64,000 nt of DNA from Thermodesulfobacterium geofontis OPF15 (GTDB lineage Bacteria; Desulfobacterota; Thermodesulfobacteria; Thermodesulfobacteriales; Thermodesulfobacteriaceae). The notes beneath the pieces are model-generated. The model did not search any database. It had not been told where the DNA came from and worked only from the letters and a program-made list of their open reading frames with translations. Every line of letters begins with the position of its first letter. Within the stretch, counting starts at the first letter, position 1. The position numbers and the translations under genes were made by a program. Shown one piece after another: positions 17,436 through 26,950 of the stretch. Where the stretch lies: the NCBI RefSeq assembly GCF_000215975.1, contig NC_015682.1:248001-312000 (forward strand), written 5' to 3'.

Positions 17436-17960
17436 ATGAGACAATTTAAAGGGTATATTCAAGTTTATACTGGAGAAGGAAAAGGAAAAACTACAGCAGC
17501 TATTGGATTAACTATTAGAGCTCTTGGAGCAAACTTAAAAGTTGCCTTTTTTCAGTTTTTTAAACCTGGAACCTCAAGCGAGGTAAAAATATTAAAAAAA
17601 TTTTCTCCTCAGCTTTATTATAAAAATTTTGGTAAAAGGGGTTTTGTAGAAAATAAAGTTGATTTAAAAACACAAAAACTCACCCTTAAGGGCTGGAAAG
17701 AAACAAAAGAATTAGTAAAATCAAAAAGCTATAATATATTGATTTTAGATGAAATTTCTTATGCTTTAAATTGGGAAATAATTGATTTAAAGGAATTTTT
17801 AGAATTTCTTAAAAATAAACCTAAAAATCTTGAAATCGTCATAACTGGAAGAAATGTTCCTGAAGAAATTTTAGAAATAGCAGATCTTGTAACCGAGATG
17901 AAAAAAATTAAGCACTATTACGATAAAGGGGTAAAATCAAGAAAAGGTATAGAGAAATGA
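17436..17960 (+). CDS. Cob(I)alamin adenosyltransferase (BtuR/CobO type)
   Basis: It transfers adenosyl from ATP to cob(I)alamin to make coenzyme B12. The 174 residues open with 'GYIQVYTGEGKGKTTAAIGL', whose P-loop is at 13-20, and keep 'ILDEISYAL' (Walker B) near 107. The length is typical of the BtuR/CobO family. It overlaps mqnC by 4 bases. The link to menaquinone synthesis is positional only, but B12-type radical SAM enzymes elsewhere in the window would need the cofactor. Confidence 0.9.
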   Translation: MRQFKGYIQVYTGEGKGKTTAAIGLTIRALGANLKVAFFQFFKPGTSSEVKILKKFSPQLYYKNFGKRGFVENKVDLKTQKLTLKGWKETKELVKSKSYNILILDEISYALNWEIIDLKEFLEFLKNKPKNLEIVITGRNVPEEILEIADLVTEMKKIKHYYDKGVKSRKGIEK

Positions 17961-19015
17961 AAGAAAAAATCATTAAGAAAATTTTAGAAGGGGAAAGAAT
18001 TAACGAAAAGGAGGCTTTGAAACTTTTTGATTTTAATTTATCTGAACTTGGATATTTAGCAAGATTGGTTAGATTTAGAATAAATCCTGAAAGAATAGTA
18101 ACTTATGTTGTAGATAGAAATATTAATTATACCAACATTTGTATTTCTGGTTGTAAATTTTGCGCCTACTATAAACCTCCGGGATCTTTAGAAGGTTATG
18201 TTTTAAGTTTTGAAGAGCTTGGTAAAAAAATAGAGGAAACTATAAATCTTGGAGGTTATCAAATTTTACTTCAAGGTGGTCTTCATCCAGAACTTCCTTT
18301 TTCTTTCTATGAAGAGATGTTAAGGTTTATTAAAAGTAATTTTCCTCAGATTCATTTGCATGCCTTTTCACCTCCAGAAATAATCCATTTTAGTAAAATT
18401 TCAGGTTTAACAGTAAAGGAGGTTTTAGAAAGATTAATAAAGGCGGGGCTTGATTCCATCCCAGGAGGAGGAGCTGAAATTCTTTCAGATAGAGTAAGAA
18501 AATTAATTTCTCCTAATAAGTGTTCTTCAGAAGAATGGTTAATGGTTATGGAAACTGCTCACAAACTTGGACTTAAAACTACAGCAACCATGATGTTTGG
18601 GCATATAGAAACCAAAGAAGAAATAATAGAACATCTATCTAAAATCAGAAATTTACAAGATAAAACTAAAGGTTTTACAGCTTTTATACCTTGGACTTTT
18701 CAACCAAAAAATACCCGTTTAAGTTATCTCATGAAAGTAGGATCTGCAGAATATTTGAGGGTGCTTGCTATTTCAAGGATCTTTCTTGATAATATAAGAA
18801 ATATTCAAGTTTCATGGGTAACCCAAGGACCTCACATAGCTCAATTAGCTTTAGAGTTTGGCGGAAATGATTTTGGAAGTACTATGATAGAAGAAAATGT
18901 AGTTGCAGCAGCTGGAGTGTCTCACAGACTAAGCGAAGAACAAATCAGAAATTATATAGAAAGCGCAGGTTATATTCCTAAGAGAAGGAAAATGGACTAT
19001 ACCCTTTTAGAATAA
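17957..19015 (+). CDS. mqnC: Cyclic dehypoxanthine futalosine synthase
   Basis: MqnC is the radical SAM enzyme that cyclises dehypoxanthine futalosine in the futalosine menaquinone pathway. The 352 residues hold the [4Fe-4S] motif C62-X3-C66-X2-C69 in 'NICISGCKFCAYY', then 'GLDSIPGGGAEIL', 'MFGHIET' and 'FTAFIPWTFQP', all typical of MqnC, not MqnE. It is followed at once by the deaminase, mqnA and the methyltransferase. MqnE, MqnB and MqnD are not in the window. Confidence 0.93.
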   Translation: MKEKIIKKILEGERINEKEALKLFDFNLSELGYLARLVRFRINPERIVTYVVDRNINYTNICISGCKFCAYYKPPGSLEGYVLSFEELGKKIEETINLGGYQILLQGGLHPELPFSFYEEMLRFIKSNFPQIHLHAFSPPEIIHFSKISGLTVKEVLERLIKAGLDSIPGGGAEILSDRVRKLISPNKCSSEEWLMVMETAHKLGLKTTATMMFGHIETKEEIIEHLSKIRNLQDKTKGFTAFIPWTFQPKNTRLSYLMKVGSAEYLRVLAISRIFLDNIRNIQVSWVTQGPHIAQLALEFGGNDFGSTMIEENVVAAAGVSHRLSEEQIRNYIESAGYIPKRRKMDYTLLE

Positions 19016-19021
19016 ATTTTT

Positions 19022-20251
19022 ATGGGAGAACTAAAACTTCAATCTTATCATCATTATCTTATTAGAGCAAAATGGGTTTTCCCAATACTTTCTCAACCAA
19101 TCTTAGATGGAGCAGTAGAGATCAAAAATAAAAAGATAGTAAATGTAGGAAAATTTAAAGAAATCTCTAAGGAAGCAGTATTAGCAAAAATTATTGACTT
19201 TGGAGAAATGATTATTCTTCCTGCTTTAGTTAATGCTCATACCCATTTAGAATTATCAGCTCTAAGATCTAAAATTCCACCTCCCTCAGGAGACTTTATT
19301 GCTTGGGTAAGAAATGTAGTTAAATTAAGAGAAAATCTAAATTTAGTTGAGATTAAAGAATCTGCTAAAGCAGTTCTTTATCATTTTTGGAAAGAAGGGA
19401 TTAGTATAATTGGTGATGTTGGAAATACAGCTCTAACACTTGATCTTCTTTGTAATTCAGCTTTTTATGGATATTTTTTTCATGAAGTCATTAGTTTTAA
19501 AGGGGGTTATAATCTTAGAGAAATTCAAGTAAAAGCACCTTCTTCAAATTTTAAAATTACCTATTCAGCCCATGCCCCTTACAGTGTATCTCCCCTTTTA
19601 CTTCAGGCTATTAAGTCTTATAACAAAAAAAGAAAAAAACTTTTTTGCATTCACTGTGCAGAATCAATTGAGGAGATTAAATTTTTAAAAAACGGAGAAG
19701 GACCTCTTTTAGAATTTTTAAAAGAAAGAGGACAATGGGACGAAAGTTTTGTTCCTCCAGGAATTAGCCCTATAAAATACCTCAATAATTTAAAACTTTT
19801 AGATGAAGATACATTACTTGTCCATGTAATTCATATAGATGATGAGGACTTAAAAATACTTAAAAATACAAAGCCTAAAATCTGCATTTGTCTTAGAAGT
19901 AATTTATTTATTGGAGTGGGTATCCCAAAATTGAAGGAACTTCTTTCAGCTGGACTCGATGTTTGTATAGGAACAGATAGTTTAGCAAGTAATGATCAGA
20001 TTTCTATTTGGGAAGAAATAAAAACCATCTACACTTATTATCCAAATATTTCTCCAGAAGAAATTTTGAAAATGGCTACTTTTACAGGAGCAAAAGTTTT
20101 GGGATATGATAAAATGGGAGCCATACTTGCTGGATATGATCCTAATATACTTGTTTTAGAAATAAAAGATCCTTTGAAGGAAAAATCAGAAGAAGTAATT
20201 AGAAGTTTAATAAATGCTGAAAGGGAGATAAAATTTAGGTTCTATGTATAA
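19022..20251 (+). CDS. Aminofutalosine deaminase-like amidohydrolase
   Basis: This 409-residue amidohydrolase-superfamily protein has metal ligands His73 and His75 in 'NAHTHLELS', 'HCAES' near 220 and 'GTDSLASN' near 319. These are the marks of the MTA/SAH deaminase-like group that includes 6-amino-6-deoxyfutalosine deaminase. Its place between mqnC and mqnA makes that reaction (aminofutalosine to futalosine) by far the likeliest. The function rests on family plus context; related enzymes deaminate other adenosine derivatives. Confidence 0.82.
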   Translation: MGELKLQSYHHYLIRAKWVFPILSQPILDGAVEIKNKKIVNVGKFKEISKEAVLAKIIDFGEMIILPALVNAHTHLELSALRSKIPPPSGDFIAWVRNVVKLRENLNLVEIKESAKAVLYHFWKEGISIIGDVGNTALTLDLLCNSAFYGYFFHEVISFKGGYNLREIQVKAPSSNFKITYSAHAPYSVSPLLLQAIKSYNKKRKKLFCIHCAESIEEIKFLKNGEGPLLEFLKERGQWDESFVPPGISPIKYLNNLKLLDEDTLLVHVIHIDDEDLKILKNTKPKICICLRSNLFIGVGIPKLKELLSAGLDVCIGTDSLASNDQISIWEEIKTIYTYYPNISPEEILKMATFTGAKVLGYDKMGAILAGYDPNILVLEIKDPLKEKSEEVIRSLINAEREIKFRFYV

Positions 20252-21080
20252 ACTAAAATTGGGAAGTCCTCTTTATATAAATACACTCCCCTTATTATTT
20301 TATTTTCCTCAAAATAATCCTTATTTTGAGATAATACTTGAAGTTCCTAAAAAACTTAATCAAAGTTTAGCTAAAGGTGAGATTCATGGAAGTTTAAGTT
20401 CAAGTGTATTTTATGCCAAAAACTTTCGCAAATATTTAATACTTCCTGATATATCTATTAGTGCAGTAGGAAAAGTAAAAAGTGTAATACTTTATCATAA
20501 AGTTCCTTTAGAAAAACTTGATAATAAAAAAATAGGTATTACTCCCGAAACAGAAAGTTCTTTTAATTTACTAAGGATACTATTAGAGGAATTTATCGGT
20601 ATAAAACCTAAATATATAGAACTTTATAAAAATTGGAGAACTTTGACAGAAGAAGAAAAAAAGGAACTTTCAGGATATTTGGCTATAGGAGATGAAGCTT
20701 TAATTCTTCAATTTAACAATAGAAATAAATCTGCACTAATTACTGATCTTGCTGAACTTTGGCTAAAATATACTCATCTACCTTTTGTATTTGCTCTTTT
20801 CATTGTAAGAAAAGATATAGCTAAAAAATATAAAAATGAATTAAAAGAATTTTGTAATAATCTTTATTATGCAAGGGCACAAGCCTTTTCTAATTTAAGG
20901 GAAATTGTAAAAAAAAGCCATTTAAATCTTCCAAAGGGATTTTTATTTAATTATCTAACTCACTTAGAATATGATTTTTCAGGGTTAAAACAAAGAGCCT
21001 TTATAACCTTTTGTGAGTATTTATTAAAAATGGGATTGATAAAAGAATTACCAAAACTTAGATTTTTGGAAATCTTATAA
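20244..21080 (+). CDS. mqnA: Chorismate dehydratase
   Basis: MqnA converts chorismate to 3-enolpyruvyl-benzoate, the first step of the futalosine pathway. The 278 residues follow the periplasmic-binding-protein-like fold of the family: 'GSPLYINTLPLLFYF' at the start, 'GSLSSSVFYAKN' near 50, 'GDEALIL' near 149 and 'DLAELWLKYTHLPFVFALF' near 167-185. It overlaps the deaminase by 8 bases. Confidence 0.9.
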   Translation: MYKLKLGSPLYINTLPLLFYFPQNNPYFEIILEVPKKLNQSLAKGEIHGSLSSSVFYAKNFRKYLILPDISISAVGKVKSVILYHKVPLEKLDNKKIGITPETESSFNLLRILLEEFIGIKPKYIELYKNWRTLTEEEKKELSGYLAIGDEALILQFNNRNKSALITDLAELWLKYTHLPFVFALFIVRKDIAKKYKNELKEFCNNLYYARAQAFSNLREIVKKSHLNLPKGFLFNYLTHLEYDFSGLKQRAFITFCEYLLKMGLIKELPKLRFLEIL

Positions 21081-21088
21081 AGAATTTA

Positions 21089-21772
21089 ATGGAAAGGGAC
21101 AAAAAATTTATTAAAAAGCATTTTGAAAAAATTGTCAAAAAATATGATTTAGTAAATTTAATAGGAAGTTTAGGACAAGATAAATTATGGAGAAAAAAGG
21201 TTGCTGAAATTTTTAAAGATTTAAAATCACCTATACTTGATCTTTGTTGTGGTCCCTATACTTTAAGTTTGGAAATCTCTAAAAAAAATTCTCACCCTCT
21301 TTTTGCTCTTGATTTTAGTTTTTCTATGCTTTATTACGGAAAAAAAAGAATTTTAAATTATCTAATTTATCCAGTTTGCGGAGACGCAGAAATTTTACCT
21401 TTTAAAAAGGATACTTTTGGAGGAATAAGTATTGCCTTCGGTTTAAGAAATTTACCTAATAAAGTACAAGCTTTAAAAGAATTTTACAGAGTTTTAAAAC
21501 CTGACGGACTACTCGTTATTTTAGAGTTTTCTTGGCCTAAAAACAAATTTTTTCAAAAAATTTATCAAATTTATTTAGATAAATATATACCTCTATTAGG
21601 AAGTATTTTAACAAAAGACAGATCTGCTTATCTTTATTTAGCAGATTCAATAAAAAAATTCCCAACCCCGGAGGAAATAAAAAAAATGCTTTTAGAAACC
21701 GGCTTTAAAAAAGTAAAATATGAATCTTTAACTATGGGTATTGTAACTCTTTACACTGCTTATAAGTTTTAA
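21089..21772 (+). CDS. menG: Demethylmenaquinone methyltransferase (UbiE/MenG family)
   Basis: It is a 227-residue SAM-dependent C-methyltransferase for the last step of menaquinone synthesis. Motif I 'ILDLCCGPYTLSLEI' is near 49-63, 'GDAEILPFKKDTF' near 98, 'AFGLRNL' near 115 and 'YRVLKPDGLLVILEFSWP' near 134-151. The UbiE-type signature and the preceding mqn genes support the call. It lacks the usual GCG of motif I (CCG instead), a small variation. Confidence 0.88.
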   Translation: MERDKKFIKKHFEKIVKKYDLVNLIGSLGQDKLWRKKVAEIFKDLKSPILDLCCGPYTLSLEISKKNSHPLFALDFSFSMLYYGKKRILNYLIYPVCGDAEILPFKKDTFGGISIAFGLRNLPNKVQALKEFYRVLKPDGLLVILEFSWPKNKFFQKIYQIYLDKYIPLLGSILTKDRSAYLYLADSIKKFPTPEEIKKMLLETGFKKVKYESLTMGIVTLYTAYKF

Positions 21773-21796
21773 TCCAAAAATACTAAAAATTAAAAG

Positions 21797-23350
21797 ATGG
21801 ACGAAAAAATAAAAGTTTTTTTCTTAGTTTTGGGTTTTTTTATACTTTCGATAGTTATCCTTTTAGTTATTTTTCATAAATTATATACATTAGAAAAAGA
21901 AACTTATTTGCAAACTATGACCCAAAGTTTGGAAGCTTTATATAAAAACAATGCCTATTTATTAAAAGAAAGAGCAAATATTGTCTTTGATATTTTTATA
22001 AATAAAGAGGATGTTCTTAAAATTATGGCTGAAGCATCAAAAATCAAAGATAAAAATAGTAAAGAATTTAAGAAATTACATGAAAAATTATATAAAAATT
22101 TGTATAAAGTAAACAATTATATGAAAAAATATAAATTACAGGATTTAAACTTTAATCTTCCAGATTATACAAATCTTATAAGATTTTATAGACCCGAGAA
22201 ATATGGAGACTCACTTAAGGGAGTTAGAAAGTCTTTAGAAATTGTTCAAGAATTAAAATCTCCGGTTAGTTGTTTCGAAATAGGTAGAGCTGTTCATGCT
22301 TTTAGAAATGTTTTTCCTTTATATTATAAAGGAATTTTTGTTGGAACAGTTGATATAGCTTATCATGCCAACTCTATAATCTCAGGTATTGAAATGGCTT
22401 TACCTGTTTATATAGAATTTTTAATTGATTGCAACTCCATACAAAAAAATCTTTATAAAGAGGAACAAAAAAATTATATTAGAAGCTCAATTTTTGATGG
22501 CTATTTTATAGATAAAGAAGTTGAAATTTTTAATGAAAGTGCTGAAAAGATTAAAAGGGAAGTTCAAAATATAAATAAAAGGGATCTGGAAAATATAAAA
22601 ATTAATCTTAAAAAAGGAAAAAGTTTTTCAACCAATCTAAAAATAAAGGATAAAAGTTATCTAATAACCTTTATTAATGTAAGAAATTGTGAAGGAGAAA
22701 ATATTGCTTATTTTGTCATATATAAACCGGATAAATTTTTTGAATACCTTTATAAATCATTTCTCATTACTACGACAGTATCAACATTTTTACTTATGTT
22801 AATCTTTCTTTCTTTATATTTTTACCTTTCTAAACAAGTTGAACACAAGAAAAAACTTATAATAATTTCAGAAACTGACCCTTTAACAGGTATTGCAAAT
22901 AGAAGAGCTTTTATGGAAAAAATGGAAGAAACAATAAAAATTAGCCAAAAATTTAATTATCCCTTAAGTGTTATACTTTTTGATATAGATAATTTTAAAA
23001 AAGTAAATGATACTTACGGACATGATGTAGGAGATTATGTCTTAAAAGAAATAACAAAAATTGTTTCTAACCAGCTTAGAAAAACAGATTTTTTTGCAAG
23101 ATGGGGAGGAGAAGAATTTATGATAATTTTAGAAAATACTGAGTTAGAGGATGCTATTCAATTAGCTGAAAGATTAAGAAAAAGTATCGAAAATTATCAA
23201 TTTGAAAAAGCGGGTCATATTACCATAAGTCTTAGTGTTGCAAAATTAAAAAGTGATGAAGATATAGATTCTCTTCTAAAAAGATTAGATGAACTTTTGT
23301 ATAAAGCTAAAAGGAAAGGGAAAAACAGAGTTGAATTTGAAGAAAATTAA
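21797..23350 (+). CDS. Membrane diguanylate cyclase with extracytoplasmic sensor
   Basis: It makes the second messenger c-di-GMP from two GTP. The 517 residues have a membrane span at about 9-30, a large periplasmic Cache-like sensor (about 31-315), a second span at about 318-343 and a GGDEF domain. The active site is GGEEF (437-441). An intact inhibitory I-site RxxD (RKTD, 428-431) predicts product feedback. It trails the menaquinone genes by 24 bases. A PilZ receptor protein lies at 42235 in the same window. The ligand is unknown. Confidence 0.9.
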   Translation: MDEKIKVFFLVLGFFILSIVILLVIFHKLYTLEKETYLQTMTQSLEALYKNNAYLLKERANIVFDIFINKEDVLKIMAEASKIKDKNSKEFKKLHEKLYKNLYKVNNYMKKYKLQDLNFNLPDYTNLIRFYRPEKYGDSLKGVRKSLEIVQELKSPVSCFEIGRAVHAFRNVFPLYYKGIFVGTVDIAYHANSIISGIEMALPVYIEFLIDCNSIQKNLYKEEQKNYIRSSIFDGYFIDKEVEIFNESAEKIKREVQNINKRDLENIKINLKKGKSFSTNLKIKDKSYLITFINVRNCEGENIAYFVIYKPDKFFEYLYKSFLITTTVSTFLLMLIFLSLYFYLSKQVEHKKKLIIISETDPLTGIANRRAFMEKMEETIKISQKFNYPLSVILFDIDNFKKVNDTYGHDVGDYVLKEITKIVSNQLRKTDFFARWGGEEFMIILENTELEDAIQLAERLRKSIENYQFEKAGHITISLSVAKLKSDEDIDSLLKRLDELLYKAKRKGKNRVEFEEN

Positions 23351-24198
23351 GGAATTAAAAAACTTCCGTCGCATTTTTCTGGATTTTTAAAATCTTTTAA
23401 TCCCTCTCTACAAGTAGCAAAGGAAAGATTATATCTCCTTGCCTTTTGATAAACTGGATAAATTAATTTATATCTTATCTCATCTCTAAGGTAAATTGCA
23501 TTTCCAAATCTTTTTCCCTCTTTCAAATAAAGTTTCTCAAAAAAGGATTTTTTTTCAGGAAAGGCATCTATCAATCTTTTTAAAGAATCAGGTTTTGCTT
23601 TATAGGTGCTTACAGTTATATGCTTTACATAAGGTGCTATTTCATCAAGGATTTCTAAAATTTCTCCTTCATTTAACACAGGAATAATTGGATCAAGTCT
23701 AACAGAAACAGGTATTTTAGCTTCAGAAAGGGCTTTAATAGTCTGCAAACGCTTTTCATAGCTTGGTGCAAAAGGTTCAAGCTTTGGATATAAAGTTTTG
23801 GAAGTAATTGTTAAACTGACTGCACACCTAAGTTTAGCTAAAAGCTCCAAATCTCTTAAAACAAGGTCCGATTTAGTAATAATTAAGATTCTATAATTTC
23901 TCTCTAAAAGAAGTTCTAAAAATTTTCTTGTCAATTTGTAAGTTTCTTCAAGGGGTTGATAAGGGTCTGAAGAATTGGAAAGAGAAATAAGACTTCCTTC
24001 TGGAATATTTTTAATTTCCCTTTCTATAATTCTTAAAAATTCTTTTTTAGGTCTTGGATGATAAAAATCTTTTATAAAGCTTGTAGCATAACAATATAGA
24101 CAACGATGACCACATCCTGTATAGGGATTTAAACTATATTTAGTTGGGCAAGTACAAAGAGGAGATTTCCAAGGATCAAAAGGTTGAAGATAGGGCAT
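23347..24198 (-). CDS. SPL-family radical SAM protein
   Basis: This 283-residue protein has the radical SAM triad C29-X3-C33-X2-C36 in 'TGCGHRCLYCYA', with 'SLSNSSDPYQPLE' near 73-85, matching the spore-photoproduct-lyase-like (Rv2578c) group. True DNA repair activity is not proven for this group, and the substrate is unknown. Its 3' end overlaps the diguanylate cyclase by 4 bases in convergent orientation. It follows the MBL-fold gene on the same strand by 20 bases. Confidence 0.8.
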   Translation of the reverse strand: MPYLQPFDPWKSPLCTCPTKYSLNPYTGCGHRCLYCYATSFIKDFYHPRPKKEFLRIIEREIKNIPEGSLISLSNSSDPYQPLEETYKLTRKFLELLLERNYRILIITKSDLVLRDLELLAKLRCAVSLTITSKTLYPKLEPFAPSYEKRLQTIKALSEAKIPVSVRLDPIIPVLNEGEILEILDEIAPYVKHITVSTYKAKPDSLKRLIDAFPEKKSFFEKLYLKEGKRFGNAIYLRDEIRYKLIYPVYQKARRYNLSFATCREGLKDFKNPEKCDGSFLIP

Positions 24199-24218
24199 TT
24201 ACATTTTAAGTTGAAAAA

Positions 24219-25043
24219 TTAAATAGTTATGATTTCACCAGTAGTTCCAAATCTAAATTTATTCCCAAAAATTTCTTTAAATTTTGAAGCTACTTTAAGT
24301 CCTGTACAGTGATTAGCAACAAGAATAGAAAAATCTAATTTTGCAAAATAAATAAGTGTTTCTTCAATTTGATCCCCCGAAGCAGAAGAAAGATGGGTTC
24401 CACCAATAATTCCATAAATTCTTTCTTCTTTAGTAACCTCTTTAGCATATTCTATAATATTTACTACACCAGAATGGGCGCATCCAAGAATTATAACCAG
24501 TCCTTTATCTGTTTTAATAAATAAGCTCATATCATCAAGTATAGGATCTGGGAGTTTTTGCCCATTCCTTTTTACATAAAGTCTCGGATCCATTTTTTCA
24601 AAGGTTGTTTTTCTTGGGATCTCCCCACTTACCCATATATTAGGAAATATCTCAAAGGGCTCTTTAATCCATTCAAAATTAGCTCCAAGCCCCTCTAAAG
24701 TTTCTCTTCTAAAGGGTATTCCTACATAATAATCCTCTAAAGCATAATGAAGACTATAAATATCTCTATGAGCATAAATATTGATAGGTTTTCTAATGAA
24801 TTCTAAAACTTTTTTCAATCCACCAGTATGATCATAATGTCCATGGCTTAAAACTATAGCATCAGTTTTTTTTAAATCTATTCCTAAACGAAGCGCATTT
24901 TCTACAACTTTCCCAGTTTGCCCAGTATCAAATAAAAGGTTATATTCTTCGTGTTCAATCCATAAACTTAATCCATGCTCCCCTGTAAGCCCTGTAGGAA
25001 TTAAAACACCTACTGAATTTTCTATTAAAACAACAATTTTCAT
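24219..25043 (-). CDS. MBL-fold metallo-hydrolase
   Basis: The 274-residue protein has the metal motif HGHYDHTGG (His67, His69, Asp71, His72), 'GCAHSGVVNI' near 189 and 'GGTHL' near 216. The shape, including 'GLTGEHGLSLWIE' at the start, fits the archaeal and thermophile group annotated as the dihydropterin-ribofuranosylaminobenzene-phosphate-synthase-like family. The actual reaction is not established. A TTGACA/TATGAT promoter stands upstream. Confidence 0.75.
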   Translation of the reverse strand: MKIVVLIENSVGVLIPTGLTGEHGLSLWIEHEEYNLLFDTGQTGKVVENALRLGIDLKKTDAIVLSHGHYDHTGGLKKVLEFIRKPINIYAHRDIYSLHYALEDYYVGIPFRRETLEGLGANFEWIKEPFEIFPNIWVSGEIPRKTTFEKMDPRLYVKRNGQKLPDPILDDMSLFIKTDKGLVIILGCAHSGVVNIIEYAKEVTKEERIYGIIGGTHLSSASGDQIEETLIYFAKLDFSILVANHCTGLKVASKFKEIFGNKFRFGTTGEIITI

Positions 25044-25091
25044 TTTTATTTAATTAATTTTATTTTAAAATTGAGAAACATTTTCATTATT

Positions 25092-25119
25092 ATCATAATA
25101 TTATCCTTAATTTTGTCAA
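25092..25119 (-). promoter_or_regulatory. Promoter of the MBL-fold gene with overlapping palindrome
   Basis: On the complement, TTGACA (25114-25119) and TATGAT (25092-25097) are separated by 16 bases; the start codon lies about 48 bases further on. The 11-base palindrome ATTATCATAAT (25089-25099) covers the -10 box and could be a repressor site or chance in AT-rich DNA. Confidence 0.5.
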
Positions 25120-25178
25120 CCGAAGATTTTAAATATTAATTGCAAAATCTATCTCTTCTCTTTTTTAAGGAAAGTTTA

Positions 25179-25184
25179 TATAAT
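25179..25184 (+). promoter_or_regulatory. -10 box close to the nadK start
   Basis: A perfect TATAAT ends 12 bases before the ATG at 25197 (6 bases before an in-frame TTG at 25191). There is no clear -35 box and no Shine-Dalgarno site, which fits a leaderless or near-leaderless transcript. Confidence 0.35.
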
Positions 25185-25196
25185 TAAAAATTGACC

Positions 25197-25991
25197 ATGC
25201 TTAAGTTTCTTTTTTTAAAAAAAGAAACGATAACCTTACCAGAAATTTTAGAAGATCTTAAGAAAGAAAAAAGGCTAAATTTAATCCCTATAGAAGAAGT
25301 ACACAAGCTTTCCTTAGAAGAATTAAAAGAGGTACAAGCTATTTTAGTTCTTGGAGGAGATGGCACCTTTTTAAAAGCTGTGCCTTATGCTTATAAATAT
25401 GATTTGCCCATTCTTGGGGTAAATATGGGAAAATTTGGATTTTTAACTGAAACTTACATAGAGGAGCTTCCCTATACAATTCTTGCTTTAGAAAAAGGTT
25501 TAAATTTTTTTGAAGAAAGAACGCTTTTAAAAGTAATTTATCAAAATAAAGAATATGTAGGTTTAAATGAAGGAGCTATAATGAAAGGCCCAACCGGAAA
25601 AATCATCTATTTAAATTTAAAAATAAACAACATAGAAGTAACTACTATTTATGGAGATGGCTTAATTATTTCAACCCCAACAGGTTCTACTGCTTATAAC
25701 CTTTCTGCAGGGGGTCCGATTGTACATCCGAAAGCTAAGGTTTTTATCTGTACCCCTATTTGCTCATTCAAAATAAATATTAGACCTTTAATAATTCCTG
25801 ATGATTGTATAATTGAAGTCTCTGTAAATAAAACTGATGAAGATATTCATCTATTAATTGATGGACAAATAAATTTATTCATTAAAAAGGAAGAAGAAAT
25901 ATTAATTAAAAAGGCAGAAAAAACCCTAAAACTAATTCCTTCTTTAAAAAGGAATTATTTTCAAATTTTAAAAGAGAAATTCCAGTGGTAA
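25197..25991 (+). CDS. nadK: NAD kinase
   Basis: It phosphorylates NAD to NADP. The 264 residues contain the GGDGT loop (53-57), 'NEGAI' near 122 and the 'DGLIISTPTGSTAYNLSAGGPIV' region near 153-175, diagnostic of NadK. The ATG at 25197 is preferred over the TTG two codons earlier; neither has a ribosome-binding site. It converges on the YtxH gene with one base between the ends. Confidence 0.93.
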   Translation: MLKFLFLKKETITLPEILEDLKKEKRLNLIPIEEVHKLSLEELKEVQAILVLGGDGTFLKAVPYAYKYDLPILGVNMGKFGFLTETYIEELPYTILALEKGLNFFEERTLLKVIYQNKEYVGLNEGAIMKGPTGKIIYLNLKINNIEVTTIYGDGLIISTPTGSTAYNLSAGGPIVHPKAKVFICTPICSFKINIRPLIIPDDCIIEVSVNKTDEDIHLLIDGQINLFIKKEEEILIKKAEKTLKLIPSLKRNYFQILKEKFQW

Positions 25992-25992
25992 A

Positions 25993-26316
25993 TTATATCT
26001 CTTCCTCTTCTTTTTTAAGAAGTTTAGAAGCGAGTTCTTCCTTTTTTTCTTTAATTGCTTCCTTCCCTTTTTCAATAGCTTCCTTTATTTCTTCTTTTTT
26101 AGTTTTAAGGATTTCTTTAGCTTTAGCTGAAAGTTCTTCAGCTTTTTCCTTTAAAGCCTCTGCCTCAGCTTTTAATTTTTCAGTAGTTTTTTCAACCTCA
26201 TCTTTTATTTTTCTTCTTACCTCTTCTCCACTTGCAGGAGCGAGTAAAAGAGCTGTTATTCCTCCAGCCACAAAACCTACTAAAAAAGCTAAAAATATTG
26301 TTTTTTTCTCACCCAT
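25993..26316 (-). CDS. YtxH-domain small membrane protein
   Basis: This 107-residue protein has one N-terminal membrane span (about 6-26, 'FLVGFVAGGITALLLAPASG', the YtxH signature), then a Lys/Glu-rich helix to the end that should form a coiled coil. YtxH-like proteins are membrane-anchored and often stress-related, with no known reaction. A strong AAAGGAGGTG site precedes the ATG. It follows the DUF948-like gene by 27 bases; the two are often paired. Confidence 0.8.
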   Translation of the reverse strand: MGEKKTIFLAFLVGFVAGGITALLLAPASGEEVRRKIKDEVEKTTEKLKAEAEALKEKAEELSAKAKEILKTKKEEIKEAIEKGKEAIKEKKEELASKLLKKEEEEI

Positions 26317-26343
26317 AGTAACACCTCCTTTATAAATTTTAAC

Positions 26344-26904
26344 TTATCTTTTTTCTTTTAACGATAAAGAAAGAATCCTTCTTAAACTACTACTTAATTC
26401 CTTTGCACCTGTAATTAAAGAACTTAATTCAATATATAAATTTTTAATCTGATTATTAAGAGAATCAAGCAACATTTTAGTAGTGTTTCCAAAATCTATG
26501 ATAGAATTTATAAGTGGATCTAAAGAATTCACTGTTACTTTTACTTTTTCTGTTACAAATCTAACATTTTTTATATTTTCCTTTGCATTTTCAGTTATAT
26601 CTTTTATTTCATCTGTAACTATTTCTACTTTTCCTTTCACAAAAGCCTCAAAATCTTTTACAGTTTCACCTATTTCTCTTATTATATTAGGAACAATCTT
26701 TAAATTAGTAATTAATTCATTTAAATTATCAACAGCAGTTTTAATAGAGTCTATAGTACTATTAAGATTTTCTAAAAGGGGATTCAAATTTCCCAGATCC
26801 TGATTTAAACGAGTAACTATTTTATTAATTTTTAAGAATATAAAAATAGATATACTTATTAAAATAATAGATAAAATAACTAACAGGTATATTAAAATTT
26901 CCAT
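26344..26904 (-). CDS. DUF948-like membrane-anchored coiled-coil protein
   Basis: A single span (about 3-26) is followed by 160 residues of heptad-like helix with recurring 'NLN' and 'VxxFGN' elements, as in DUF948/YoxC-type proteins. There is no enzymatic motif. It is the likely partner of the YtxH protein encoded next. The AAAGGAGTTATC region upstream is a good ribosome-binding site. Confidence 0.65.
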   Translation of the reverse strand: MEILIYLLVILSIILISISIFIFLKINKIVTRLNQDLGNLNPLLENLNSTIDSIKTAVDNLNELITNLKIVPNIIREIGETVKDFEAFVKGKVEIVTDEIKDITENAKENIKNVRFVTEKVKVTVNSLDPLINSIIDFGNTTKMLLDSLNNQIKNLYIELSSLITGAKELSSSLRRILSLSLKEKR

Positions 26905-26950
26905 AGATAACTCCTTTAAAAGATTTATTTTAAAAATATAAAACAGAATT